From assembly GCF_003259435.1 (NCBI RefSeq), contig NZ_QLMA01000004.1, forward strand, positions 434,001 through 498,000: a stretch of 64,000 nucleotides of DNA, written 5' to 3'. Shown one piece after another: positions 8,215 to 17,223 of this stretch; the stretch's first letter is position 1; every line of letters starts with the position of its first letter. The notes beneath the pieces are model-generated. The model ran no database searches and was not told where the DNA came from. It was given only the letters and a program-made list of their open reading frames with translations. The DNA comes from Chitinophaga dinghuensis (GTDB lineage: Bacteria; Bacteroidota; Bacteroidia; Chitinophagales; Chitinophagaceae). A program made the translations under genes and the position numbers.

Positions 8215-9915
8215 ATGAATCTAAATACTAAAGCGCAGGAACAAAATACTTATGACGCTATTGTCATAGGCTCTGGTGTAAGCGGTGGCTGGGCTGCCAA
8301 AGAATTAACTGAAAAAGGCCTGAAAGTGCTCATGCTGGATCGTGGTAAACAACTGGAACACGTGAAGGATTATGATACCGCCATGAAAGATCCCTGGGAA
8401 TTCCCACACAGAGGTAAAATAACCCAGGAACAAAGAGAAAGCCATCCTAAGCTGAGCCGCGATTACCCTTACTCTGAACACAACGAAAAATTCTGGATCA
8501 ACGATTCCCAGAGTCCTTATAACGAAGTAAAAAGATTTGACTGGTACCGCCCGGATATCGTAGGCGGTAAATCCATCATGTGGGGCCGTCAGTCATACCG
8601 CTGGAGTGATCTCGATTTCGAAGCCAACCTGAAAGATGGCATTGCTGTAGACTGGCCTATCCGCTATAAGGATCTTGCGCCATGGTATGATTACGTTGAG
8701 AAATTTGCTGGTATCAGCGGTTCCCGCGAAGGCTTACCACAGCTCCCGGACGGTCAGTTCATGCCAGCAATGCCTATGAACTGCGTTGAAATAGATGTGA
8801 AAAAAAGCATCGAATCTAAATACAAAGGCCGTATCATGACAATGGGCCGTGTGGCGAATATCACCGAACCGCTGCCTGGCCGTGAGAAATGCCAGTTCCG
8901 TAACCTCTGTAGCCGCGGATGTCCTTTCGGCGCTTACTTCAGCACACAGTCATCCACACTGCCTGCAGCCATGGCTACCGGTAACCTGACGCTCCGTCCT
9001 GACTCCATCGTAAACTCTATCATCTACGATGAGAAAAAAGGAAAAGCAACCGGCGTGCGCGTGATCGACAAGCACTCCAAACAAATGGTGGAATTCTATG
9101 CGAAAATCATCTTCGTAAACGGTTCTACTTTAGGTACCACCTTCGTATTAATGAACTCTACTTCCAACCGTTTCCCAACTGGTTTAGGTAACGACAGCGG
9201 CGTACTGGGTAAATACCTGATGGATCACCATTTCCGTACAGGCGCTTCCGGTACTGCGGAAGGATACGACGATAAATATATTTTCGGTCGCCGTGCCAAC
9301 GGTATCTATATCCCACGTTATCGCAACGTAGGTAGCGATAAACGCGACTATCTCCGTGGCTTTGGCTACCAGGGCGGCGCCAGCCGTGGCGCTCTGTGGA
9401 GCAAAGGTATTGCGGAAATTGGCGTAGGTAAAGACTTCAAGGATTCCCTGGTAGAACCTGGCAACTGGTCCATGGGACTGGGAGGATTCGGAGAATGTCT
9501 GCCTTACGAAGATAACATGGTAACCCTGGACCACTCCGTGAAAGATGCATGGGGCCAACCTGTTCTCAAATTCGATGCGGAATTCAAAGAGAATGAGAAG
9601 AAAATGCGCGTAGACATGATGAATGACGCCGCAGAAATGCTGGAAGCAGCAGGAATGAAGAACGTGAAGACATACGACAACGGATCTTATCCAGGTATGG
9701 CGATTCATGAAATGGGTACCGCCCGCATGGGACGTGATCCTAAAACTTCTATCCTCAACGGCTATAACCAAATGCATGCTGTTCCCAACGTATTCGTTAC
9801 CGATGGCGCCAGCATGACCTCCGCAGCCTGCGTGAATCCTTCACTGACTTACATGGCAATGACAGCGCGCGCAGTTGACTATGCCGTGAAAGAAATGAAG
9901 AAAGGAAATATCTAA
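8215..9915 (+). CDS. GMC family FAD-dependent oxidoreductase, copy 1
   Basis: Flavoprotein dehydrogenase of the glucose-methanol-choline family, likely oxidising a sugar or glycoside in the periplasm. 566 residues from the ATG at 8215 (a TTG at 8206 is in frame). The FAD-binding GSGVSGG is at about residues 19-25; the probable catalytic pair is His498 (HEMGTARMG) and Asn541 (CVNPS). Three cysteines, C226-x5-C232-x3-C236, lie where the FAD-dependent glucose dehydrogenase catalytic subunit is known to bind a [3Fe-4S] cluster. No signal peptide, which fits export with the Tat subunit upstream. The substrate cannot be read from sequence. Confidence 0.9.
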   Translation: MNLNTKAQEQNTYDAIVIGSGVSGGWAAKELTEKGLKVLMLDRGKQLEHVKDYDTAMKDPWEFPHRGKITQEQRESHPKLSRDYPYSEHNEKFWINDSQSPYNEVKRFDWYRPDIVGGKSIMWGRQSYRWSDLDFEANLKDGIAVDWPIRYKDLAPWYDYVEKFAGISGSREGLPQLPDGQFMPAMPMNCVEIDVKKSIESKYKGRIMTMGRVANITEPLPGREKCQFRNLCSRGCPFGAYFSTQSSTLPAAMATGNLTLRPDSIVNSIIYDEKKGKATGVRVIDKHSKQMVEFYAKIIFVNGSTLGTTFVLMNSTSNRFPTGLGNDSGVLGKYLMDHHFRTGASGTAEGYDDKYIFGRRANGIYIPRYRNVGSDKRDYLRGFGYQGGASRGALWSKGIAEIGVGKDFKDSLVEPGNWSMGLGGFGECLPYEDNMVTLDHSVKDAWGQPVLKFDAEFKENEKKMRVDMMNDAAEMLEAAGMKNVKTYDNGSYPGMAIHEMGTARMGRDPKTSILNGYNQMHAVPNVFVTDGASMTSAACVNPSLTYMAMTARAVDYAVKEMKKGNI

Positions 9916-9926
9916 AAACTGTAAGT

Positions 9927-11624
9927 ATGAACCTGAATATAAAAGCGACCAAAGAAAATACCTACGATGCCATCGTGGTAGGCTCTGGTATCAGCGGTGG
10001 ATGGGCTGCCAAGGAATTGTGCGAAAAAGGCCTGAAAACGCTGGTGCTGGAAAGAGGTCGTAATGTAGAGCATATCAAGGATTATACAACCGCTATGATG
10101 GACCCATGGGAGTTTCCTCACCGGTTGCATCATACCAACGAGATGCGCGAAAAACACCCCATTCAGAGCCGCTGCTACGCCTTCGATGAGGCTACCCAAC
10201 AGTTTTGGGTGAACGACAAAGAAAACCCCTACAATGAAGTAAAGCCGTTCAACTGGCTCCGCGGATATCAGGTAGGCGGCCGCTCCCTCATGTGGGGTCG
10301 TCAGGTGTATCGTTGGAGCGATCTCGATTTTGAAGCCAATGCAAAAGATGGCCATGGCGTTGACTGGCCTATCCGTTATAAAGACATTGCTCCCTGGTAT
10401 GAGTATGTAGAACGTTTTATCGGTGTGAGCGGACAGGCAGAAGGCCTGCCACAGCTCCCGGACGGTATCTTCATGCCTGCCATGGAAATGAATTGTCTGG
10501 AAAAACATGTGGCGGCAAGAATCAAAGAACAATACAAAGACCGTATTATTACTATTGGTCGTGTAGCCCATGTTACAGAGAAGCATAATGGTCGTGGTCC
10601 TTGCCAGTACAGAAATCTCTGTGCCCGCGGATGCCCTTATACCGGTTATTTCAGCAGCAATGGCGTAACATTGCCTGCCGCTGCCGCTACCGGCAACCTC
10701 ACGCTGCGTCCGGATTCTATCGTGCTGGAAGTACTGTACGATAAAGATACCGCTAAAGCTACCGGTGTGCGTGTAATGGATGCACATACCAAACAGACCG
10801 TAGAATATTACGCCAATATCGTTTTCCTGAATGGTTCTACTTTAGGTACCACCTGGATTATGATGAATTCTGTTTCAGACCGTTTTCCTAATGGATTTGG
10901 TAATGATAGCGGACAACTTGGCCATAATCTCATGGATCACCACTTTGGCGTGGGCGCAGGCGGAGAATTCGACGGCTTTGAAGATCAATATACCAGTGCT
11001 GGCCGCAGACCAAATGGTATTTACATTCCGCGCTTCCGTAACGTTAACGCAAGTACGATGCAGAAGGACTATGTACGTGGCTTTGGCTACCAAGGCGGAG
11101 CAGGTAGAGGACGTGGCATCGGTAATGAAGGTATCGGCGTAGCCCTGAAAGAATCGCAGACCATTCCTGGAAAATGGGGAATGGGAATTGGTTCATGGGG
11201 AGAACATCTTCCTTACTTCGAGAATAAGGTAACCCTGAATAAGGAGAAGAAAGATGTGAACGGATTACCGACCTTGGATATCGACTGCGAATTCAAAGAG
11301 AATGAACTCGCCATGCGTAAGGATATGCAACAATCTGCCATTGAAATGCTGGAAAAAGCAGGACTGAAAAATGTGCATGGTTATGACGGCGCGCCTCCTC
11401 CAGGCCACTGTATCCACGAAATGGGTACTGCTCGTATGGGTCGCGATCCTAAAACCTCTGTACTGAATGGTTTCAACCAGGTACATGCTGCTAAGAATGT
11501 CTTTATTACGGATGGGGCCTGTATGGCTTCTTCTTCTTGTGTAAATCCAAGTATCACTTATATGGCACTCACGGCCAGAGCCTGTGACCATGCTGTATCT
11601 GAGCTGAAGAAAGGAAATATCTAA
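9927..11624 (+). CDS. GMC family FAD-dependent oxidoreductase, copy 2
   Basis: Tandem paralogue of the preceding gene, starting 11 bases after its stop and nearly equal in length (565 residues). The order of motifs is the same: dinucleotide site GSGISGG near residue 19, cysteines at exactly 226, 232 and 236, the HEMGTARMGRDP block and a C-terminal CVNPS. The regions around residues 330-390 differ most, which suggests different substrate pockets. Both copies share one upstream small subunit, so they may compete for it or make two alternative complexes. Confidence 0.9.
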   Translation: MNLNIKATKENTYDAIVVGSGISGGWAAKELCEKGLKTLVLERGRNVEHIKDYTTAMMDPWEFPHRLHHTNEMREKHPIQSRCYAFDEATQQFWVNDKENPYNEVKPFNWLRGYQVGGRSLMWGRQVYRWSDLDFEANAKDGHGVDWPIRYKDIAPWYEYVERFIGVSGQAEGLPQLPDGIFMPAMEMNCLEKHVAARIKEQYKDRIITIGRVAHVTEKHNGRGPCQYRNLCARGCPYTGYFSSNGVTLPAAAATGNLTLRPDSIVLEVLYDKDTAKATGVRVMDAHTKQTVEYYANIVFLNGSTLGTTWIMMNSVSDRFPNGFGNDSGQLGHNLMDHHFGVGAGGEFDGFEDQYTSAGRRPNGIYIPRFRNVNASTMQKDYVRGFGYQGGAGRGRGIGNEGIGVALKESQTIPGKWGMGIGSWGEHLPYFENKVTLNKEKKDVNGLPTLDIDCEFKENELAMRKDMQQSAIEMLEKAGLKNVHGYDGAPPPGHCIHEMGTARMGRDPKTSVLNGFNQVHAAKNVFITDGACMASSSCVNPSITYMALTARACDHAVSELKKGNI

Positions 11625-11642
11625 TACACACTAAATAAAAAT

Positions 11643-11682
11643 AAAACAGGCCGGTAACTTTTACCGGCCTGTTTTATTTTTT
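11643..11682 (+). terminator. Terminator after the GMC operon
   Basis: 15-bp perfect stem (11643-11657 and 11661-11675) with a 3-base loop, then a T-rich tail. Confidence 0.9.
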
Positions 11683-11702
11683 ACATTTACAGCAGATCAA
11701 CG

Positions 11703-12284
11703 GTGGAATTATTGGACAGCAACAGGTTTCATATCGACGCAACGATACTTGTCAACATATCAGAAGGCAATGAAGAGGCATTCCGGCAATTATTCTTTGC
11801 TGTGCTTCCATGGCTGACTCCCTACGTACGGAAAGTGATAAAAGATCCGGACAGCGTGGAAGAAGTGATACAGGAAACATTTATTCGGATATGGATTAGT
11901 CGCGATAAATTACCCGGCATTGAAAACCCCAAAGCCTGGATTATGCGCGTAGCCAGCAACGAATGCTTCACCTGGTTCCATAAACAGGCCGCTGCCCGCA
12001 TGACCACCTCTCTCCCGGATTCGCTGCCGGAAGCTGCCGTCAACCAGGTAGAAGAAGTGGTGGCCAGCAGAGAAACATTACACCTCATCAAAGAAGCCGT
12101 AGATCATCTGCCGCCACAACGCCGTAAAATATATCTGATGAGCCGGGAACAAGGACTCAAAACCCAGGAAATTGCGGATAAACTGCAGTTATCGCAGAGT
12201 TATGTGAAAAATACATTGAGCGCCGCACTGAATAATATCCGGGAATTCCTCCAGGCAGCCGGCAAATCAATTCCTTTCTTGTAG
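11703..12284 (+). CDS. ECF RNA polymerase sigma factor (Bacteroidota SusCD-associated type)
   Basis: Directs RNA polymerase to target promoters, typically of the neighbouring SusCD locus. 193 residues. Region 2 (about 20-90) includes SVEEVIQETFIRIW; region 4 (about 130-180) has the helix-turn-helix around TQEIADKLQLSQSYVKNTL. The start is a GTG at 11703 as no ATG lies near. A FecR-type anti-sigma gene and a SusC with an STN domain follow, the usual layout for outer-membrane signalling. A repeated 3' element lies directly after the stop (12294-12325). Confidence 0.92.
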   Translation: MELLDSNRFHIDATILVNISEGNEEAFRQLFFAVLPWLTPYVRKVIKDPDSVEEVIQETFIRIWISRDKLPGIENPKAWIMRVASNECFTWFHKQAAARMTTSLPDSLPEAAVNQVEEVVASRETLHLIKEAVDHLPPQRRKIYLMSREQGLKTQEIADKLQLSQSYVKNTLSAALNNIREFLQAAGKSIPFL

Positions 12285-12293
12285 GAATAAAAG

Positions 12294-12325
12294 CTGGCAG
12301 GGCGACTTTCATCTCCCGAAAAATA
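12294..12325 (+). repeat. Conserved 3'-UTR element, copy 1
   Basis: Contains GCGACTTTCATCTCCCGAAA, starting about 10 bases after the ECF sigma stop. A second copy follows bshB1 (48319-48350) in the same orientation. It is followed by an A/T-rich stretch that could be a weak terminator. Confidence 0.65.
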
Positions 12326-12412
12326 TTTTTTTCAACAGATGGGTACCATCTCTCTTTTTTCCATTCTTACTTATATACCACTGCCTCGCAGTGTGCCTGT
12401 AATTCTAAATAC

Positions 12413-12420
12413 TACGTTTG
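12413..12420 (+). promoter_or_regulatory. Possible -7 promoter element before the fecR-like gene
   Basis: Exact TACGTTTG, ending 10 bases before the ATG at 12431, which would give a nearly leaderless mRNA. No TTTG element was found at the expected distance, so the call is weak. Confidence 0.3.
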
Positions 12421-12430
12421 AAAACCAATT

Positions 12431-13597
12431 ATGGAAGCGCGAATATTCTTTTTAATTAAAAAGAGCCAGGATGCTGTGCTCACGGAAGCAGAAGAAAAAG
12501 AACTACATACGTTCTTTTTAAATGAAGCCAACCGCGAAGCCTTCCTTCTGGAAATGCAGCAAAATACAGATGCCTTAACCGAAGATTTCGTGGAAAGGGA
12601 GAGATGGGAACCGGTATTGCAGAAAGTATTGAATGCAGATAATCGCACTAACAGTACAGTAATACCAATGCATACTGCCAGGGAGACAAATATCCGGATA
12701 TGGCGGAGATACGCGGCGGCTGCAGCCATTATTGCTATGATAACTGGCGCATGGTTTTATAAACAGGGCCAACAGCAACGCATACTTCCAAAATCGGCCA
12801 TGATAGCGCCCGGCAGTAATAAATCCATCCTGCGTTTGAGCAACGGAAAAACAATCGTGTTGTCCGATGCCGATAACGGAGTGGTTTCCAAACAAGGCAA
12901 TATGAGTATTGTGAAGCTGGATAGTGGACTATTGGCCTTTAACGGAACAGGAAATACGAATGAGACAACTGTTAATACACTGAGCACACCAAAGGGCGGA
13001 CAATATTGTGTGATCCTCCCGGACGGTACGAAAGTATGGATGAATGCCGCCAGTGAACTCAGTTTTCCATCTGCTTTTAATGGTAGAGAGAGAAGTGTAA
13101 CACTTACCGGTGAAGCCTATTTCGAAGTGACAGGTACGGCCGATCGTCCGTTTATAGTGAACACCAGAAACCAGCAGGTACAGGTATTGGGAACCAGCTT
13201 TAATATCAACGCCTACGACAACGAACCGATGATCAGTACTACGCTGATCACTGGGAAAGTAAAAGTAAGCGCAGGTAATAAGTCGGCGGTACTACTCCCG
13301 GGAGAACAGCTGCAGCATAACAGCAGCAGCTGGCAAATCCTGCGAAATCCCGATACCGACGCCGTGATGGCCTGGAAAAATGGTTATTTCTCATTCAGCA
13401 ATGCGGATATAAATACTGTCATGAAACAACTGGAAAGATGGTATGATATCAAAGTCGTTATTGCTACAAAAAATAAATCACATCAGTTCGTAGGGGAAAT
13501 ACCGAGGAACCTAACATTAGATAAAGCAATGGAAATATTAAAACAAAGCGGTATAACATATACTATTCAGGAAAGAACAGTGACCATCACCGACTAA
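12431..13597 (+). CDS. FecR family anti-sigma factor
   Basis: Inner-membrane regulator expected to hold the ECF sigma factor inactive and release it when the outer-membrane receptor signals. 388 residues: cytosolic sigma-binding part (1-90) with a Glu-rich helix, one membrane segment (about 97-115, AAAAAIIAMITGAWF), a periplasmic FecR domain (about 175-280) with the typical ILPDGTKVWMNAASELSFP and GEAYFEV strands, and a C-terminal DUF4974 domain (about 315-388) that resembles STN. It sits between the sigma gene and SusC. Confidence 0.92.
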   Translation: MEARIFFLIKKSQDAVLTEAEEKELHTFFLNEANREAFLLEMQQNTDALTEDFVERERWEPVLQKVLNADNRTNSTVIPMHTARETNIRIWRRYAAAAAIIAMITGAWFYKQGQQQRILPKSAMIAPGSNKSILRLSNGKTIVLSDADNGVVSKQGNMSIVKLDSGLLAFNGTGNTNETTVNTLSTPKGGQYCVILPDGTKVWMNAASELSFPSAFNGRERSVTLTGEAYFEVTGTADRPFIVNTRNQQVQVLGTSFNINAYDNEPMISTTLITGKVKVSAGNKSAVLLPGEQLQHNSSSWQILRNPDTDAVMAWKNGYFSFSNADINTVMKQLERWYDIKVVIATKNKSHQFVGEIPRNLTLDKAMEILKQSGITYTIQERTVTITD

Positions 13598-13727
13598 GAG
13601 TTAATACAGCAACAGCATAACGATAGTTCAACAACCAATTCTCTAAATCTTACACCAACCAAAATACTAACAAGCAGAAACCAACTACCTATCATCATGA
13701 AAAAAAACAGCACCTAAAAAAACAAAA

Positions 13728-13752
13728 ACAGAAGTGGTTGCAACACTTCTGT
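13728..13752 (+). other. Hairpin upstream of the susC-like gene
   Basis: 9-bp stem ACAGAAGTG/CACTTCTGT with a 7-base loop (extendable by bulged pairs), in the 226-base gap between the fecR-like gene and susC. It lacks a T-run. It may be a weak terminator for the regulator genes or a structured leader of susC. Confidence 0.45.
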
Positions 13753-13823
13753 TCATTTATTCGGGTTCGTCGATAACCATCCGACCAAGAACGCTTATCT
13801 CTTCACCCTAACACAACAAATTT

Positions 13824-16800
13824 ATGCAATTAACAGATTGCTACAGGCATTTTTTTGCCCGTTCCCTACTTAAAAAAACGATGCTCATTATGAAGATCAA
13901 TTTCTTCCTGATCCTGGTAATGTGTTTGCATGTGAGCGCTAAAAGTCTATCACAGGATATATCCATATCCGTCAAAGAGGCGCCCCTGGAAGAGGTGCTT
14001 GCCAACATCAAAAAGCAAAGCAATTACCATTTCTTCTATGATGCACAGCAGCTGAAAACAGCGCTGCCAGTAACTTCTATGGTACAGAAAACCACGCTGA
14101 AGAAAGCGATGGAGGCGGTCATGAAAGATCAGCCACTGACCTGGTACATAGATGAAGAACATAAATTGGTAACGATTGGTCGTCCGCCTGCCAACACTGT
14201 ATTCGCAGTACCTGTTGTAAATGGGGGAATCAATGGTATCGTGACAGACGAAAAAAATAAGCCTATTCCCGGCGCTACTGTTAGCATCAAGCCTTTCAAC
14301 AAAGGAATGGCTACCAATGAAGATGGTAAATTTTACTTCCCTAATTTACCTCCCGGCGAATACCAGGTAACCGTTACATTCATAGGTTATAATACCTACA
14401 AGACCAATGTACGGGTGAATGGTAGTGCCGTAACCATCACCGTTCCGCTGAAACCAGGACTTACAGAGCTTAACGCCTCCGTGATAGTAGGTTATGGTAC
14501 CACCACCAAACGGGTACAAACAGAGTCCATGGCCTCCATTAAATCAGAAGAGCTGACACAAAACCATGCCAGCGCCTCTGTGTCGGACATGCTGGCCGGT
14601 CGCTTACCAGGACTCTATTCCATTAAATCGGGAGGCGCTCCGGGAGCAGGAACTACTTTGTTTGTCCGTGGCCTCAGTACCTTCAATAACTCTGCTCCAT
14701 TAGTGGTCATTGATGGTATCCCGGACAGGAAACTGGATGACCTGAATGCAGCAGACATCGAAACAATATCTGTATTGAAAGATGCATCTGCGATTTCTGT
14801 ATATGGCGCCCGTGCGGCAAATGGCGTAATCCTGGTGACCACGAAGAAAGGTAGTCTCGGTAAATCAAATATCGCTTTTACTGCCAACTTAATCAATCAA
14901 CGTCCTACACAGTATTATAAGCAAATGAATTCTTATCAGTATGCATCCTTGTACAACGAAGCGCTGAAAAATGAGAATGCTTATAACCCCGCTTTAGGCG
15001 TAGGTTTTAGTGATGATGCCTTACAGAAATTTAAAGATGGTTCTGATCCGGATCATTATCCAAACACCAACTGGATAGACCAGGTACTCGCAAAATCGAT
15101 CTGGCAGAAAAACTATAACCTGTCTGTTTCCGGCGGATCTGATAAAGTACGTTACTACCTTTCCGGTGGCTATGTGAAGAATGATGGTATGATAAACGTA
15201 GAAGGTTACAAACGGTATAACCTCCGAAGTAACCTGGATGCAAGAATCACCCGTGATCTGAAAGTAACGCTGAACCTGATGGGAGCCTTCAACAACACAA
15301 ACGGAGAAGCCGTTTATGGTACAGAGTATGTGATCAAGAACCTGTACAGTACGCCGCCTACCCGTGTGAACCAGTTCACCAATGGTACCTATGCTAATGT
15401 GCCGGAACAACGAGGTAACACCTATCTGCAATCTATTGGTAAGTCGGGCTATTATTTTAATAATGGCAATGTTTTCAATTCCATGGTGAACTTGCAGTAT
15501 GATGTGCCATTTATCAAAGGGTTATCGGTGAAAGGAAATGCGGCATTTGATAAACTCTACACTTTCGCAAAACGCTTTGCTACGCCATATGATATGTACA
15601 GCATCAATGCGGCAGGCGCCTATACGAAAGTAGCTGCTTATCCTACAGATCCTTTCCTGCGCGAGTATTTCACGCAGAGCTACAGCACCACCCTGGAAGG
15701 TGGTCTGGCATATGATAACAGATTCGGCAGACATCAGCTTTCCGGTACGCTGTTGTATACGCAGACGAATTCAAAGATCGACAACTTCGATACGCAGCGC
15801 AGTGGATTTATATCTTCCAGCTTATCTGAACTCGGATTGGGAGATCCTACGAGAGTAACCAACGGAGGAACAGCCTCACAATCCGCCAGGAGAGGCATGG
15901 TTGGTAGAGTGAGCTATAACTATGATACACGCTATCTGTTCCAGTTCAATTTCCGTTATGACGGTTCAGATATCTTCCCACCGGATCATCGTTTTGGATT
16001 TTTCCCATCTTTCTCCGCTGGTTGGGTGATATCTGATGAACCTTTCATGCAAAGTATTGCAGACAAGATCAGTTTCCTGAAGCTGCGTGCATCCTGGGGG
16101 CAGTTAGGTAACGATCGCGTAAATCCTTACCAGTTCCTCACTACGTACGCTCTTAGTACTACTGGCGGTTATACGTTGGGCGGAGCTTCTCCTGTATTCT
16201 ATCAGACGCTTCAGCCAAATGTACTGGCCAATCCGCTGTTTACCTGGGAACGTGCCAATATTTCCAACGCAGGTCTGGAATTACACCTCAAGCGCGATGT
16301 GCTGACATTGGAAGCAGATTATTTTTATAAACGCACCAAAGATATCCTGGCGCCGCCGGCTGCTCAGGTGCCCGCTGTGATTGGGATTGGCCTGCCTTCT
16401 ACCAACGATGGTATCGTAGATAGCAGGGGGCTGGAACTAAACCTGACGCATAGAATGAAGGTCGGTAAGTTTAGTTACTATGTCTCTCCAAATGTAAGTT
16501 TCGCAAAGAACAAAGTAATTCACTATCCTGAATCGCAAAGTATTCCTGACTGGCAGAAAGTAAGCGGAAAATCTATCGGTTATTACAATAATAGCGTAGG
16601 TCAGAATGGCCTGGGTTACGTATCTGATGGCTTGTATCAATCTGATGCAGATGTGGCGAAAGGCCCAACACCACTGTATCCGAATGTCAAAGCAGGGGAT
16701 ATCCGTTATAAGGATATTGATGGCGATGGTAAGATTACCACCGCAGACCGTGTACTGATTGGCGCCGATCTGTTCCCTAAAATTCAGTATGGCGTTAGCT

Positions 16801-17213
16801 TCGGCGCTAAGTATGAAGGACTGGAGCTAAATGTACTCATGCAGGGAGCCGGCAATGTAAAAGGTTATGCCTATATCAATCTGCCTGCATCCACACAGAA
16901 ACTGGACAGATGGACACCGGATAACCCGAATGCTTCTTTCCCGCGCCTTTGGTATAATAACCAGAATAATCAGCAGGTATCAGACTTCTGGTTGAGAAAC
17001 ACCGCATTCCTGCGGGTGAAAAACATCGAGCTGGCATATTCTTTACCAGCATATATGCTGCGGCCTATTCATGCGAACTTACTGCGTGTATTCGTGTCGG
17101 CTAATAATGCATTCACGTTCACCCATTTCAAGTTATTTGATCCTGAAAGTGCAGGACAGGTGCGTGATCCGCTGATGAAATCGTATACCGCTGGTCTTAC
17201 TTTGCAATTCTAA
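13824..17213 (+). CDS. SusC/RagA family TonB-linked outer membrane protein with STN domain
   Basis: Outer-membrane importer that takes up oligosaccharides or peptides with its SusD lid, powered by TonB. 1129 residues. N-terminal hydrophobic signal (about 22-43), STN domain (about 50-115) that contacts the FecR-type regulator, carboxypeptidase-regulatory-like domain (about 130-210, GIVTDEKNKPIPGATVSI), plug (about 220-345) with the SusC signature VYGARAANGVILVTTKKG, then a 22-strand barrel to the C-terminal LQF. The STN domain and upstream ECF/FecR genes indicate signal-dependent expression. The ATG at 13824 gives a long basic N-region before the signal, usual in this family; 13881 is an alternative. 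Confidence 0.95.
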   Translation: MQLTDCYRHFFARSLLKKTMLIMKINFFLILVMCLHVSAKSLSQDISISVKEAPLEEVLANIKKQSNYHFFYDAQQLKTALPVTSMVQKTTLKKAMEAVMKDQPLTWYIDEEHKLVTIGRPPANTVFAVPVVNGGINGIVTDEKNKPIPGATVSIKPFNKGMATNEDGKFYFPNLPPGEYQVTVTFIGYNTYKTNVRVNGSAVTITVPLKPGLTELNASVIVGYGTTTKRVQTESMASIKSEELTQNHASASVSDMLAGRLPGLYSIKSGGAPGAGTTLFVRGLSTFNNSAPLVVIDGIPDRKLDDLNAADIETISVLKDASAISVYGARAANGVILVTTKKGSLGKSNIAFTANLINQRPTQYYKQMNSYQYASLYNEALKNENAYNPALGVGFSDDALQKFKDGSDPDHYPNTNWIDQVLAKSIWQKNYNLSVSGGSDKVRYYLSGGYVKNDGMINVEGYKRYNLRSNLDARITRDLKVTLNLMGAFNNTNGEAVYGTEYVIKNLYSTPPTRVNQFTNGTYANVPEQRGNTYLQSIGKSGYYFNNGNVFNSMVNLQYDVPFIKGLSVKGNAAFDKLYTFAKRFATPYDMYSINAAGAYTKVAAYPTDPFLREYFTQSYSTTLEGGLAYDNRFGRHQLSGTLLYTQTNSKIDNFDTQRSGFISSSLSELGLGDPTRVTNGGTASQSARRGMVGRVSYNYDTRYLFQFNFRYDGSDIFPPDHRFGFFPSFSAGWVISDEPFMQSIADKISFLKLRASWGQLGNDRVNPYQFLTTYALSTTGGYTLGGASPVFYQTLQPNVLANPLFTWERANISNAGLELHLKRDVLTLEADYFYKRTKDILAPPAAQVPAVIGIGLPSTNDGIVDSRGLELNLTHRMKVGKFSYYVSPNVSFAKNKVIHYPESQSIPDWQKVSGKSIGYYNNSVGQNGLGYVSDGLYQSDADVAKGPTPLYPNVKAGDIRYKDIDGDGKITTADRVLIGADLFPKIQYGVSFGAKYEGLELNVLMQGAGNVKGYAYINLPASTQKLDRWTPDNPNASFPRLWYNNQNNQQVSDFWLRNTAFLRVKNIELAYSLPAYMLRPIHANLLRVFVSANNAFTFTHFKLFDPESAGQVRDPLMKSYTAGLTLQF

Positions 17214-17223
17214 TCTAACTGCT

